Positions 1 to 8,314 of a stretch of DNA of 64,000 nucleotides are shown one piece after another. Each line of letters starts with the position of its first letter. Positions within the stretch are counted from its first letter, which is position 1. Position numbers and translations under genes: made by a program. Below the pieces are notes generated by a model. The model was not told the origin of the DNA and made no database searches. It worked only from the letters and a program-made list of their open reading frames with translations. The stretch comes from Archaeoglobus sp. UBA234 (GTDB taxonomy: Archaea; Halobacteriota; Archaeoglobi; Archaeoglobales; Archaeoglobaceae), in NCBI GenBank assembly GCA_002494625.1, contig DACH01000006.1:51492-115491 (forward strand), in the 5' to 3' direction.

Positions 1-10
1 TCCATATTAC

Positions 11-1528
11 ATGGGAAATATTCGAAAAGGCAAGATTGAGAACGCCATCCCTCACACAGTTAATATGCTTCTCGGGATGGCAAGAGGAGGGGTTCCACTT
101 TCAGCGTCTTTCAGGTTCATTGCAGAAAACCGCCATATATTCGATGAGGCAAGCAGAGAGTTCGGTAAGATTGTTGAGTTGATGGATGTTTTTGGATACG
201 ATATGCAGTCTGCAATGAGGTATGTTTCTCAAACAACCCCCTCTGAAAAGTTCTCAAACTTCCTTGAGAATTTTCTGAATGTTGTTGAAAGTGGTGGAAA
301 TATTGTTGAATATCTAAAGCTGAAATCAGAGCAGTTATTTGAGGAAAGAGAAAAATACCATGCACTCTTCTTTGAGACACTCCAGCTCATAGCAGAAATT
401 TATCTTGCCATGTTTATCATTACGCCTCTTTTCTTCTTGACAGTTCTCGTGGTCTTCCAGATACTTCAGGGAGGAATTCTTGCCGGATACAAGGTTGCCC
501 TCTTCACATTTCTCCCGATTGGTTCGATTATGATAATCTATCTGATCCTTGGGATGATGCCCAAGGAGCCCCGAGCATCTTTTGTCAGAGGGCAGGAGAT
601 TATTGAGGATATAGGCGTGAGGGTGAACGAGGAGCCAGGTGGTGAATATAAAATTAACAAGTACAGAAGGATATTCAACAGGATCAAGGCTTTTCTTGTC
701 ACACCCTTCAGAGAAGTAATCTACTCGCTTACATTGAGGGCTATCTCGGTTTATCTGGCTATCCCTCCGATTGTATTTATCATACTCAGCTATGGGAGAA
801 TAGATTTTGAGTCCATGCTTATAGGTACCGTAATTTCAATATTCATACCTCTGGTTATTTTCCTTGAATACAGGGAGAGGGTCATCAGAAAAATAGAGTC
901 TCAAATTCCCGACTTTCTGAGACAGCTTGCCGGACTGAATGAAGCTGGTTTGAATGTTGTTGAGGCTCTTAAGCATGTTTCAACAATGGAGATGGGTACA
1001 CTTAACAGGGAAATTGTGAAAATCAGGAGAGATGTAGAGTGGGGTGAACTCGTTACTGAAGCTCTCAGAAAGCTCGAGACAAGGGTAAGGAGCGCTGTGA
1101 TTTCAAGAGTAGTCTCTCTTGTTGTGAAAGCAGTTGAATCCACTCCAAGCATAAAGGAGGCACTTTACACCGCATCTGTCTATTCTGAAATTGAAATTGA
1201 GGCAAGGAACAGAATCAGAGGTCAGATGAGCATGTACACCATCATTATCTACATTGCATTTTTTGTTTTTCTCTACACGACCTATGTTCTGCTGAACAAC
1301 ATAATGTCCATTTTCCAGAGTATAGAGAACCTCCCTCCGGGTATAGTTGCTGGAATTGATTTAAAAATGCTCAGAGATACTTTCTATCAAACTACACTGC
1401 TTGTTGGTTTCTTTTCGGGATTGACTGCTGGAGTGATGGGTGAGGGGAAGATTGAGGCAGGTTTAAAGCATGTTATCGTTTTCGTTCTGATAGGATACAT
1501 ATTTTTCACAAGAATTATTGTGATCTAA
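11..1528 (+). CDS. Type II secretion system F family protein (archaeal TadC/FlaJ-like pilus platform)
   Basis: Predicted polytopic membrane platform protein of an archaeal type IV pilus or archaellum-like machine, expected to sit in the cytoplasmic membrane and couple to a secretion ATPase. It has two GspF-like helical repeats: one near residues 15-110 and one near 295-405 with the typical run QLAGLNEAGLNVVEAL. Hydrophobic segments lie at about 120-155, 160-182, 240-285, 408-430 and 465-505. The length fits archaeal double-domain TadC proteins. It starts 10 bases from the window edge, so the partner ATPase is probably just outside and an earlier start cannot be excluded. The next gene is convergent. 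Confidence 0.82.
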   Translation: MGNIRKGKIENAIPHTVNMLLGMARGGVPLSASFRFIAENRHIFDEASREFGKIVELMDVFGYDMQSAMRYVSQTTPSEKFSNFLENFLNVVESGGNIVEYLKLKSEQLFEEREKYHALFFETLQLIAEIYLAMFIITPLFFLTVLVVFQILQGGILAGYKVALFTFLPIGSIMIIYLILGMMPKEPRASFVRGQEIIEDIGVRVNEEPGGEYKINKYRRIFNRIKAFLVTPFREVIYSLTLRAISVYLAIPPIVFIILSYGRIDFESMLIGTVISIFIPLVIFLEYRERVIRKIESQIPDFLRQLAGLNEAGLNVVEALKHVSTMEMGTLNREIVKIRRDVEWGELVTEALRKLETRVRSAVISRVVSLVVKAVESTPSIKEALYTASVYSEIEIEARNRIRGQMSMYTIIIYIAFFVFLYTTYVLLNNIMSIFQSIENLPPGIVAGIDLKMLRDTFYQTTLLVGFFSGLTAGVMGEGKIEAGLKHVIVFVLIGYIFFTRIIVI

Positions 1529-1658
1529 CCCTGAAAAAAGCCAGTTAATCTGCTTGATACTTCAACATCCTTGCTTTGTGTGTGGCTGCAATCTTCCAGA
1601 GTGAGTAATTGCACGGCAAATAAAAAGGCAGTAATGAATTAAAAAATGTAAAAGTAGA

Positions 1659-2753
1659 TTAAGGTAGATACATTCTTCTGATTCCAGCTACTTTTTCTAT
1701 TCTCTCCATTGCAAAGATATCTGCAGCTTTTTGGGTTGAAACCGATTTCCCGAACCTGTCCACCATCTCTTCACTCATTCTGAATATTTTTATCAATCTC
1801 TCCTTTACACCTTCGATTTCCCTCAAAATACTTTTCCTGTTTATTTCTCTGTGTCTGAGACTGCATTCATACTCTCTGGCAACTGCAATCAGTCCGCCAG
1901 CATTTATTATGTAGTCGGGGGCGTAGAGTATTCCGAGTTCGGTCAGCTTCTCTCCATGCCTCTCGCTCTCCAGCTGGTTGTTTGCACCCCCTGCAATAAT
2001 CCTGCACTTCAGTTTCTTGATTGTACCATCGTTTATAACTCCTCCTAAGGCACATGGGGAGAACACATCACATTTAACGGAGAAAATCCTGGATGGCTTG
2101 GTTATATCAGCTATATCTGCAAATGTTCTGAGCTTCTCTGTATCAACATCAGTTGCAATCACATGACATCCAGCCTCATTTAAAAGTCTTACAAGTTCAC
2201 CTCCGACCTTTCCCAGCCCCTGAACAGCAACTTTAAGCCCTTCAATGTTCGAATCACCATAAACATATTCTACACAGGCTTTTATTCCCTGAAAAACACC
2301 GTAAGCTGTAAAAGGAGAGGGATCAAGTTCTATTCCTGTTACATGTCTCGTCTCTGTGGCAATAATCCTCATGTCACCGACAGTTGTACCGACATCCTCA
2401 GCAGTTATATATCTGCCCCCGAGGGATTCTATGAACTTTCCATAGCTCCTGAAGAGAGCCTCACTTTTTATTTTCTTGGGATCACCGATTATAACAGCCT
2501 TCCCCCCTCCAAGGTTAAGGCCTGCTGCAGAAGCCTTCATGGTCATAGCCTTTGCAAGCCTCAAAACATCCCTTAAGGCATCAAGTTCAGTTCTGTACAC
2601 ACAGATTCTTGTTCCTCCCAGAGAAGGACCAAGGACGGTATTGTGTATGGCGACAATTGCCTTCAAACCGGTATTTTTATCCTGAAAGAAAACAACCTCC
2701 TCAAAGTCATCATCCTGCATGAGGTCAAACATAAAACTTTGCAATAGCTGCAT
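1659..2753 (-). CDS. Glu/Leu/Phe/Val dehydrogenase (leucine/valine dehydrogenase type)
   Basis: NAD-dependent oxidative deaminase of the Glu/Leu/Phe/Val family, closest in pattern to leucine dehydrogenase: it would convert a branched-chain amino acid to its 2-oxoacid, NADH and ammonium. The catalytic lysine motif GLNLGGGKAVI lies near residue 85, the early block LGPSLGGTR is intact, and a Rossmann GLGKVGG motif lies near 180. I chose the ATG at 2753 because a GGTGA element sits 5 nt before it; an ATG at 2732 without an obvious ribosome site is the alternative. It overlaps the end of the oxidoreductase beta-subunit gene, so it is the last gene of that operon and likely supplies its substrate. 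Leu, Val or Phe specificity cannot be decided by eye. Confidence 0.85.
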   Translation of the reverse strand: MQLLQSFMFDLMQDDDFEEVVFFQDKNTGLKAIVAIHNTVLGPSLGGTRICVYRTELDALRDVLRLAKAMTMKASAAGLNLGGGKAVIIGDPKKIKSEALFRSYGKFIESLGGRYITAEDVGTTVGDMRIIATETRHVTGIELDPSPFTAYGVFQGIKACVEYVYGDSNIEGLKVAVQGLGKVGGELVRLLNEAGCHVIATDVDTEKLRTFADIADITKPSRIFSVKCDVFSPCALGGVINDGTIKKLKCRIIAGGANNQLESERHGEKLTELGILYAPDYIINAGGLIAVAREYECSLRHREINRKSILREIEGVKERLIKIFRMSEEMVDRFGKSVSTQKAADIFAMERIEKVAGIRRMYLP

Positions 2754-3645
2754 CCACCTCACCTTCCAGTTTTATCAACCTGCTCCATTTCTCCTGAACA
2801 TATCGTCTTATTTCGTCAATCTCTTTCTTTGACAGGTGTGAGAATCTCTCCTGTGAAATCAGGTACTCTTCAAGGTCCCTCATTTTTCTCTTCCCCTCAG
2901 CAATGGCTCTGCTAACACCAGTAAATCTGAATCTGCCGTTAACACTCTCAAGAAGAATCCACATTCCTGATTCGACTGCAAGTTTGCCCATGTGAACGGT
3001 TTTATCCATCGGAAATCTCCATCCAGGGGGACAGGGAGCTAATATTTCTATATATCTGAATCCTTTGATCTCTTTTGCCTTTTTAACTTTCTCGTACAAA
3101 TCTTTCAGATATCCCGTGGATGCTGTGGCAACATATGGTATGCCATGAGCGAGCATAATTTCAGAAACATCCTTTCTGTGCTCTGTTTTGCCTGCCCATG
3201 TTGTTGTAGTCCATGCTCCAAAGGGGGTAGCCCCACTTCTCTGGATTCCCGTATTGGAATAAATTTCGTTGTTGTAGCAGATGTATATGATATCCTCTCC
3301 CCTCTCTGCTGCTCCTGAAAGAGCCTGAAGTCCTATATCATATGTGCCACCATCACCAGCCCAGACAACCACCTCAGTATCATCACCCTGCATTTCCAGC
3401 GAAGCTTTGATTCCCGAGGCTGTTGCTGCTGCCGAGGCAAAAGCAGTGTTGAACACGGGGACTTTAATTGCCGAGTTCGGGAAAGGACCCATATATACGG
3501 AAGTGCAGCAGGCAGGAATGACAAGTATCGCTCTCCCCTTTAAAGCCTTGAGGACAGTCCTCAGGCAAATGGTTGAGGGGCAACCATGACACGCAGTATT
3601 TCCTGGTAGAACATATTCTTCTCTCTCCATTTCGGATATTTTCAT
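2725..3645 (-). CDS. 2-oxoacid:ferredoxin oxidoreductase, beta subunit (TPP-binding)
   Basis: Thiamine-diphosphate-binding subunit of a pyruvate- or 2-ketoisovalerate-type ferredoxin oxidoreductase, which decarboxylates a 2-oxoacid to acyl-CoA and reduces ferredoxin. The TPP motif begins with GDGG at residues 97-100 and ends in NNEIYSNTG near 125-133. The N-terminal cysteines CHGCPSTIC near 19-28 are those used for a [4Fe-4S] cluster in this family. About 306 residues is normal for a separate beta subunit. The start overlaps the alpha-subunit stop by 4 bp (ATGA). Linkage to an amino acid dehydrogenase favours a branched-chain 2-oxoacid over pyruvate, but that is inference. Confidence 0.88.
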   Translation of the reverse strand: MKISEMEREEYVLPGNTACHGCPSTICLRTVLKALKGRAILVIPACCTSVYMGPFPNSAIKVPVFNTAFASAAATASGIKASLEMQGDDTEVVVWAGDGGTYDIGLQALSGAAERGEDIIYICYNNEIYSNTGIQRSGATPFGAWTTTTWAGKTEHRKDVSEIMLAHGIPYVATASTGYLKDLYEKVKKAKEIKGFRYIEILAPCPPGWRFPMDKTVHMGKLAVESGMWILLESVNGRFRFTGVSRAIAEGKRKMRDLEEYLISQERFSHLSKKEIDEIRRYVQEKWSRLIKLEGEVDAAIAKFYV

Positions 3646-4769
3646 GCTACCACCTCTTTAATCCAGATTTTTCTCTCAAAAATTGCCTTTTCAATCGTCC
3701 TCTTTGTAACATCAATTCCTCCAATCCCAACAACTCTGGGAACAACACTTTTCACATCGGAAAAGGCAAGTGCTGATCTTATCTCTCTGAAAAGCTGTCC
3801 ACCTGAACCGGGACTGATGGCTCTATCAAAAACATAAACCCTTTTACCTTCAAGGTAATTCTTCACATCTTTCTCGGGGAAGGGACGGAAGGATTTAATT
3901 CTGAGCAAACCAGCTTTGACTTTTTTCTCTCTCAAACTGTTGACGGCGATCTTCGCCTCTGAGGCTATTGCACCCATGGTCACGATGACTATATCAGCAT
4001 CTTCGGTTCTGTATTCTTCAATGATGAGTGGAGTCTCTCTTTTGGTGAACTCATAGAATTCATCTTCAATTTTTTTCATTATTTTGAGAGCCCTGTCGTG
4101 GGCTTTCTGGATGTTGTGTCTGAGTTCAGCAAAAGGTTCAGGAGGTAGAATATTGCCGTGAGTGAAGGGGTTATCTGCATCAAGTCTCCATTTAGGATTG
4201 TATTCTTCAAGGAATCCCTCAAAGTCTGTAATCTCTACAGGCATTGCGGTGTGTGACAGGACAAATCCATCGTAGCAGACCATTGCGGGCAGTAAAACCT
4301 TCCTGTCTTCGGCTAACCTGTATGCCATGGCAATTGTATCGTATATCTCCTGGTTTCCACTGCAGTAAAGCTGAATCCATCCTGTGTCTCGCTGGCTGAG
4401 AGCATCACTCAGATCAGCCCATATATTCCATCCCGGTCCAATGGCTCTGTTTGCGACGGCCATAACCACAGGTGTCCTGGCATTGGTGGCCCAGTGCAGC
4501 ATTTCGTGCATGTAAGCCAGTCCATGACTTGATGTCGCGGTGAAGGTTCTCGAACCAGCAGTACTGGCTCCGATACAGGCAGCCATTGCGGAATGCTCCG
4601 ACTCAACCCGAATCATCTTTGCCTGCATCTCTCCACTCTCAACCAGCTTTGCTACTGTCTCAACCACAGGTGTTGCGGGTGTTATTGGGTAGGCAGCAAC
4701 GACTCTCACCATAGACTTCATTGCAGAATATGCGGCACTCTCATTTCCGGTCAGAATTCTTACATTCAC
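3642..4769 (-). CDS. 2-oxoacid:ferredoxin oxidoreductase, alpha subunit
   Basis: Alpha subunit of the same oxidoreductase, with an N-terminal pyrimidine-binding domain (MVRVVAAYPITPATP near residue 20) and a C-terminal transketolase-like domain (TMGAIASEAKIAV). The open frame begins further upstream, but I place the start at the GTG at 4769: a strong GGAGGTG lies 5 nt before it, and the start then overlaps the upstream stop as GTGA, a typical translational coupling. The protein is then about 375 residues, close to the family norm. The order gamma-delta, alpha, beta is the common archaeal one. Confidence 0.88.
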   Translation of the reverse strand: MNVRILTGNESAAYSAMKSMVRVVAAYPITPATPVVETVAKLVESGEMQAKMIRVESEHSAMAACIGASTAGSRTFTATSSHGLAYMHEMLHWATNARTPVVMAVANRAIGPGWNIWADLSDALSQRDTGWIQLYCSGNQEIYDTIAMAYRLAEDRKVLLPAMVCYDGFVLSHTAMPVEITDFEGFLEEYNPKWRLDADNPFTHGNILPPEPFAELRHNIQKAHDRALKIMKKIEDEFYEFTKRETPLIIEEYRTEDADIVIVTMGAIASEAKIAVNSLREKKVKAGLLRIKSFRPFPEKDVKNYLEGKRVYVFDRAISPGSGGQLFREIRSALAFSDVKSVVPRVVGIGGIDVTKRTIEKAIFERKIWIKEVVA

Positions 4770-5632
4770 GCAAACACCTCCCTTCCGGTCTTCACAGCTC
4801 TCTTTGGACAGATTGCAGAGCAGACAAGGCACCCCTTGCAGTACTCATAGTCGATTTCCACTCTGTCATTCACCCTGATTGCGGATTCCGGGCAGTGGAG
4901 CCAGCAACTCAGACAGTCATTGCATTTTTCATAGTCAATCTCGGGTCTGAAGTCCCTCCACATCTTTGTCTTTCCTGCAACACCCTCAGAGGGGAAGGAA
5001 ATCGGAAACTCTACTGTAATTTTTTCCTTTTTTCTTCTTTTTCTCTTTCTTTTCCCGCGAATTGTCTTCATTTCAGCTCTTTCGTATGCCTGTTTGATTG
5101 CTGAAACATTTTTCATTCCTGCTTTGCCGAATTTTCTTGTTACAACCCTCTCCAGTAATTCAAGTTTCAGAGGCATGTTTAGCAGTTCAAAAGCCCGGAT
5201 AAGTGGCCCAAGCATGGGAGTATTCACAACGGGCAGTCCTGCAAGAAGAAGATCGTTTTCGATGGCAACCCCTGTGGCATCTACAGTTATTATGTTCAGA
5301 TAATCCTGTTCGAACTCAAAGTCCTCAGGCTTTTTCGTTGTGTTGATGATAACTGTCCCCCCTTCTTTCACCCCGCTGAATATGTCCACCGCCCTCAAAA
5401 TTACTGGATCAAGGACGACGACGATGTTGGGATGATACACCTGACTCGTCTCAAACAAAGGCTCATCAGAAATTCTCGTAAAAGCAATTACAGGAGCCCC
5501 CCTCCTTTCAGCACCGAAAAAAGGCATTGATTGGCTGTAATAGCCAGACATATAAGCAACTTCAGCAAGGAGCTTGCTTGCAGTAACAGCTCCCTGCCCA
5601 CCTCTACCATGAAATCGGATACTAGCCATCAT
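4766..5632 (-). CDS. 2-oxoacid:ferredoxin oxidoreductase, fused gamma-delta subunit
   Basis: One chain carries both the gamma domain (residues 1 to about 185; opening motif RFHGRGGQGAVTASKLL) and a two-cluster ferredoxin-like delta domain at the C terminus. The delta cysteines are CNDCLSCWLHC near 237-247 and CKGCLVCSAIC near 265-275, each followed by proline. Gamma and delta are often separate genes in archaea. The linker holds an extremely basic run, GKRKRKRRKKEK, near 193-204. The start is one of two adjacent ATGs at 5632/5629. A TATA-like TTATATA on this strand about 28 nt upstream suggests a short or absent leader and the operon promoter. Confidence 0.87.
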   Translation of the reverse strand: MMASIRFHGRGGQGAVTASKLLAEVAYMSGYYSQSMPFFGAERRGAPVIAFTRISDEPLFETSQVYHPNIVVVLDPVILRAVDIFSGVKEGGTVIINTTKKPEDFEFEQDYLNIITVDATGVAIENDLLLAGLPVVNTPMLGPLIRAFELLNMPLKLELLERVVTRKFGKAGMKNVSAIKQAYERAEMKTIRGKRKRKRRKKEKITVEFPISFPSEGVAGKTKMWRDFRPEIDYEKCNDCLSCWLHCPESAIRVNDRVEIDYEYCKGCLVCSAICPKRAVKTGREVFA

Positions 5633-5655
5633 ATAATGATTAATAGTTCTTGAAA

Positions 5656-5664
5656 CTATATAAC
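5656..5664 (-). promoter_or_regulatory. TATA-like box of the 2-oxoacid oxidoreductase operon
   Basis: On the minus strand the sequence GTTATATAG is centred about 28 nt before the ATG of the gamma-delta gene. That spacing matches an archaeal TATA box serving a near-leaderless transcript. The adjacent 50 nt before the HTH regulator gene contain no other clear element. Confidence 0.5.
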
Positions 5665-5718
5665 ACAACAAGCGAACATGTTAGTCTATCCAGTGTTAAT
5701 ATATTTTGAAAAAATTAA

Positions 5719-6429
5719 TTATCTGTCTGTGATGAAACTTTCTCTTTCCTTTATCTCCTCAACGAATCTCTTCAGTATTTTCTGCTCTGCAGTCCTTATG
5801 TGGTGGAGGCATGTTGACTTTGCAATCCCGAATTTATCAGCCAGCTCATTCAGATTCATCTTTCTGGGCCAGTCAAAATAGCCTGAGCGGTAAGCTTCAA
5901 CAAGCACCTTTTTCTGCTTTGCGGAAAGTTTTGAAGATATCTCATCTATTATGTCTCTGTAATCCTCTTCAAGAGTTTTCAGCTTTGAGATACTTATAAC
6001 CTCAAATTCGATCTCCTCCATCTCTCCAAGCCTGTCAAATGTCTCCTTCAGTTTTTCGTCATATATAAGCATCGTCCAGTACTCATGCCCTCTTTGAATC
6101 ATTATTTTGGTTGGCATGAATTCAAGGGCAAAAACATTCTCATAGAAGGTGGACTCTGTTGGAAACCTGCCATGAATATAGGCTTCAAGGTCACTCTTTC
6201 CGATTACAAGAACATCCTTTGCAAGATGATTGAAACTTCTGATATCTGCTAGATATCCTTTTATTGCATCGTAGTTTTCAGCTACAAGCCTGAAATTTGC
6301 TCTAATCTCGTTTCCAATTTTGAAAGCGCCATCCACGGATAAATAAACCTCGGGATGATCTTTTGTAGTCTCAATTGACCAGCAACCCGGATGCCATAGC
6401 TTTACCACAACTTTCTTCAGACCTTCCAT
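5719..6429 (-). CDS. Bat-type (HTH_10) transcriptional regulator
   Basis: Probable DNA-binding regulator. Residues about 165-225 match the bacterio-opsin-activator helix-turn-helix pattern common in archaea: LSAKQKKVLVEAYRSGYF, then a proline-rich turn, then LNELADKFGIAKSTCLHHI with the recognition helix. The first 150 residues form an unrecognised alpha/beta sensor region with no cysteine cluster or transmembrane segment. The gene lies directly upstream of the oxidoreductase operon on the same strand, separated by about 85 nt that contain that operon's own promoter, so control of amino acid oxidation is a reasonable guess. The ligand is unknown. Confidence 0.8.
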   Translation of the reverse strand: MEGLKKVVVKLWHPGCWSIETTKDHPEVYLSVDGAFKIGNEIRANFRLVAENYDAIKGYLADIRSFNHLAKDVLVIGKSDLEAYIHGRFPTESTFYENVFALEFMPTKIMIQRGHEYWTMLIYDEKLKETFDRLGEMEEIEFEVISISKLKTLEEDYRDIIDEISSKLSAKQKKVLVEAYRSGYFDWPRKMNLNELADKFGIAKSTCLHHIRTAEQKILKRFVEEIKERESFITDR

Positions 6430-6488
6430 TCAAAAAAATTAGGATGTTATTCAATATAACTTTATTTACGCCACTTTTCAAACCCACA

Positions 6489-6683
6489 TCATTCTTCGCA
6501 GACATCGATCTTTATTGCTCCTTTCGGGCAAACCTCAACACAGGAGCAGCACTCTATACACTCCTCCGGATTCACAGGTTCGGATTTACTGTCATCATCA
6601 AACTCGTAAACACTAGCCGGACATACGGCTATGCACTCACCGCATCCATCACATTTCTCCTTATCGACAACTATAAACGCCAT
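6489..6683 (-). CDS. Ferredoxin, 2x[4Fe-4S]
   Basis: Small 64-residue bacterial-type ferredoxin with two complete cluster motifs, CDGCGECIAVCP near 11-22 and CIECCSCVEVCP near 43-54; the second contains one extra cysteine. It would carry low-potential electrons and is a natural acceptor for the oxidoreductase encoded two genes downstream. A GGTGAT ribosome site precedes the ATG. It is divergent from the next gene on the right. Confidence 0.92.
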   Translation of the reverse strand: MAFIVVDKEKCDGCGECIAVCPASVYEFDDDSKSEPVNPEECIECCSCVEVCPKGAIKIDVCEE

Positions 6684-6770
6684 ATTATCACCAGATAAAA
6701 TATTGGTCTCAGAGTTGAAAAACTTTTCGTCTATAGTTTATCATTCCAGATTTTCTTTAGTTAAAAAATG

Positions 6771-6778
6771 TTATATAC
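6771..6778 (+). promoter_or_regulatory. TATA-like box for the 95-residue gene
   Basis: TTATATAC is centred 24 nt before the ATG at 6798. This supports a leaderless start there rather than the upstream in-frame ATG at 6768, which would lie before the box. Confidence 0.5.
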
Positions 6779-6797
6779 TTTGAAAACAACTACCTTC

Positions 6798-7088
6798 ATG
6801 GAATGTTCAGTCAGAGATATTGATGAAACCAGAATTGATGTGAGGTTGATTAAGGTTCTGGTAGAAGGCTTTGACCTCGACTTTGAATCTGCAAAAGAAA
6901 TCTCATCAGTTATTGCAGATAAAGAAGGCTCTTCAATGCTTCTCTCATGGTATGATCCGGTGGAGGGTCGGCACTTTCCTGATGTGGATTGCTGTGGAGA
7001 GGATGTCCCATCTTGGTATGTTTATGGAAAGAGCAGGGGAGCTAAGCTCCTCGTGGATGTTCAGGGATATAAATTCTTCTATCTATAA
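6798..7088 (+). CDS. Conserved archaeal protein of unknown function (about 96 aa)
   Basis: I do not recognise this family. The product is a small acidic soluble protein with no transmembrane segment. It has a CC pair near residue 66 and aromatic-rich ends (SWYVYGK and GYKFFYL). The ATG at 6798 is chosen because of a TATA-like box 24 nt upstream. The gene stands alone between the divergent ferredoxin gene and the convergent ribosomal L11 gene. Regular codon use and a clean promoter suggest it is real. Confidence 0.6.
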   Translation: MECSVRDIDETRIDVRLIKVLVEGFDLDFESAKEISSVIADKEGSSMLLSWYDPVEGRHFPDVDCCGEDVPSWYVYGKSRGAKLLVDVQGYKFFYL

Positions 7089-7112
7089 AAATTATCTATA
7101 AAAAAGAAAAGG

Positions 7113-7574
7113 TCATTCGATAACTATTTTACCTTCATCAATCTCTTTCTGGACTTCTCTGGGGTCTTTCCCCTCAACAGTTACCCCCATTGAAAGACAG
7201 GTACCAAGAACCTCCTTCACAGCTCCTCTGAGGTCGTAGCTCAGCACTTCTTCCATCTTCATTTTTGCTATCTTTTTCACCTGCTCTATGGTGAGGTCTC
7301 CAACCACTTCTCTCTTACTTGCCCCTTTTGATATTCCAAGCTCCTGCTTGATCAGAGCAGTTGCGGGAGGAATACCCACCTCGATATCGAATGTCCTGTC
7401 ATCATGTACTATGAGTTTAACAGGAACTGAAAGACCACTAAATTGCTTGGTCTCTGCATTAATTCTGTCTACAACTTCTTTTACATTGAGACCGAGAGGA
7501 CCTATTGCTGGACCAAGTGGGGGACCTGGAGAAGCCTCCCCTCCAGGAACAAGAACCTCAACAACCCTTACCAT
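7113..7574 (-). CDS. rpl11: 50S ribosomal protein L11
   Basis: Large-subunit protein that binds the GTPase-associated region of 23S rRNA. The N-terminal hallmark PGPPLGPAIGPLGLNVKEVV is intact, followed by the RNA-binding domain containing KREVVGDLTIEQVKKIA. Its 153 residues are normal. It ends the ftsZ-secE-spt5-rpl11 run and lies 3 nt after spt5. The genes for L1, L10 and P1, which follow L11 in many archaea, are absent here. Confidence 0.96.
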   Translation of the reverse strand: MVRVVEVLVPGGEASPGPPLGPAIGPLGLNVKEVVDRINAETKQFSGLSVPVKLIVHDDRTFDIEVGIPPATALIKQELGISKGASKREVVGDLTIEQVKKIAKMKMEEVLSYDLRGAVKEVLGTCLSMGVTVEGKDPREVQKEIDEGKIVIE

Positions 7575-7577
7575 TTA

Positions 7578-8033
7578 CTACACCTCCTCCTCAGTTTTAT
7601 CAATCACTCTGACATGGTCAGCCTTTACGGTAATTGGAATTGGAACGACTGCATCGATGAGCTCGACGGTAATTTCGTTCTTTGCCTCATCAACCCTCTT
7701 AACAACTGCAACCTCTCCCTTGAAAGGTCCCGATATTATCTCGACTTTATAGCTCTCTTTTATCTGCTCAGCTGCTTTTCTTGGAATGAGAAAATGTTCT
7801 ATCTCGTGGAAACCAACCTCACCTTTCACGACACCTTTCACATGTGGAACTCCTCTTATTGCCTTCAGAAGGTCTTCCATCCCCTCTGCCTCAACGAAAA
7901 CATATCCTTTGACTTCCTTAGGGGACATTATAGAGTATACAGATAACTGGTACTTCTTTACCGCCATCTCCATTAAATTCGCAACAACCCTCTCCTGGTT
8001 TGCGGTGGTTTTTAGAAGGAAAAACTTGCTCAT
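7578..8033 (-). CDS. spt5: Transcription elongation factor Spt5 (NusG family)
   Basis: Archaeal Spt5, which binds RNA polymerase over the cleft with Spt4 and promotes processive elongation. An N-terminal NGN domain (residues 1-85, with KGYVFVEAEG) is followed by a KOW domain near 95-145 (ISGPFKGEVAVVKRVD). Length is typical for an archaeal Spt5 with a single KOW. It lies between secE and rpl11, the widespread archaeal arrangement. Confidence 0.95.
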   Translation of the reverse strand: MSKFFLLKTTANQERVVANLMEMAVKKYQLSVYSIMSPKEVKGYVFVEAEGMEDLLKAIRGVPHVKGVVKGEVGFHEIEHFLIPRKAAEQIKESYKVEIISGPFKGEVAVVKRVDEAKNEITVELIDAVVPIPITVKADHVRVIDKTEEEV

Positions 8034-8043
8034 GATTCACACC

Positions 8044-8226
8044 TTACACTAAGAAGTTTATAAGCTCAGTTATTAGATAAATGAGGAATCCTACGACTCC
8101 TATGAAGAACATTACAGCTAAAGCTACCTTTGTTGTTGTGAAAAACTCCTCTTTATCTGGTTTTCTTGTCATTTTAAGCACATTGTAGTATTCCTTAAGC
8201 TTTTTCTGAATATCTTTGTTAGCCAT
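8044..8226 (-). CDS. secE: Preprotein translocase subunit SecE (Sec61 gamma)
   Basis: Small 60-residue subunit of the Sec translocon. It has an N-terminal amphipathic cytoplasmic helix (QKKLKEYYNVLKMTRKPDKEE) and a single transmembrane segment near residues 33-55. The motif TRKPDKEEF before the membrane helix is the family signature. It lies immediately upstream of spt5, as in most archaea. Confidence 0.93.
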   Translation of the reverse strand: MANKDIQKKLKEYYNVLKMTRKPDKEEFFTTTKVALAVMFFIGVVGFLIYLITELINFLV

Positions 8227-8314
8227 ACGCTCTCTTTTCAGTCAATGGGTATTTGAAATTTTTTATGGAATGTTACAAAAATCAGGTGGGTATGCAGAAT
8301 AAAAAAGGAAAAAG

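Noticed and set aside
7288..7946. Plus-strand frames across rpl11 and spt5
   Set aside because: Opposite to two unmistakable ribosomal/transcription genes.
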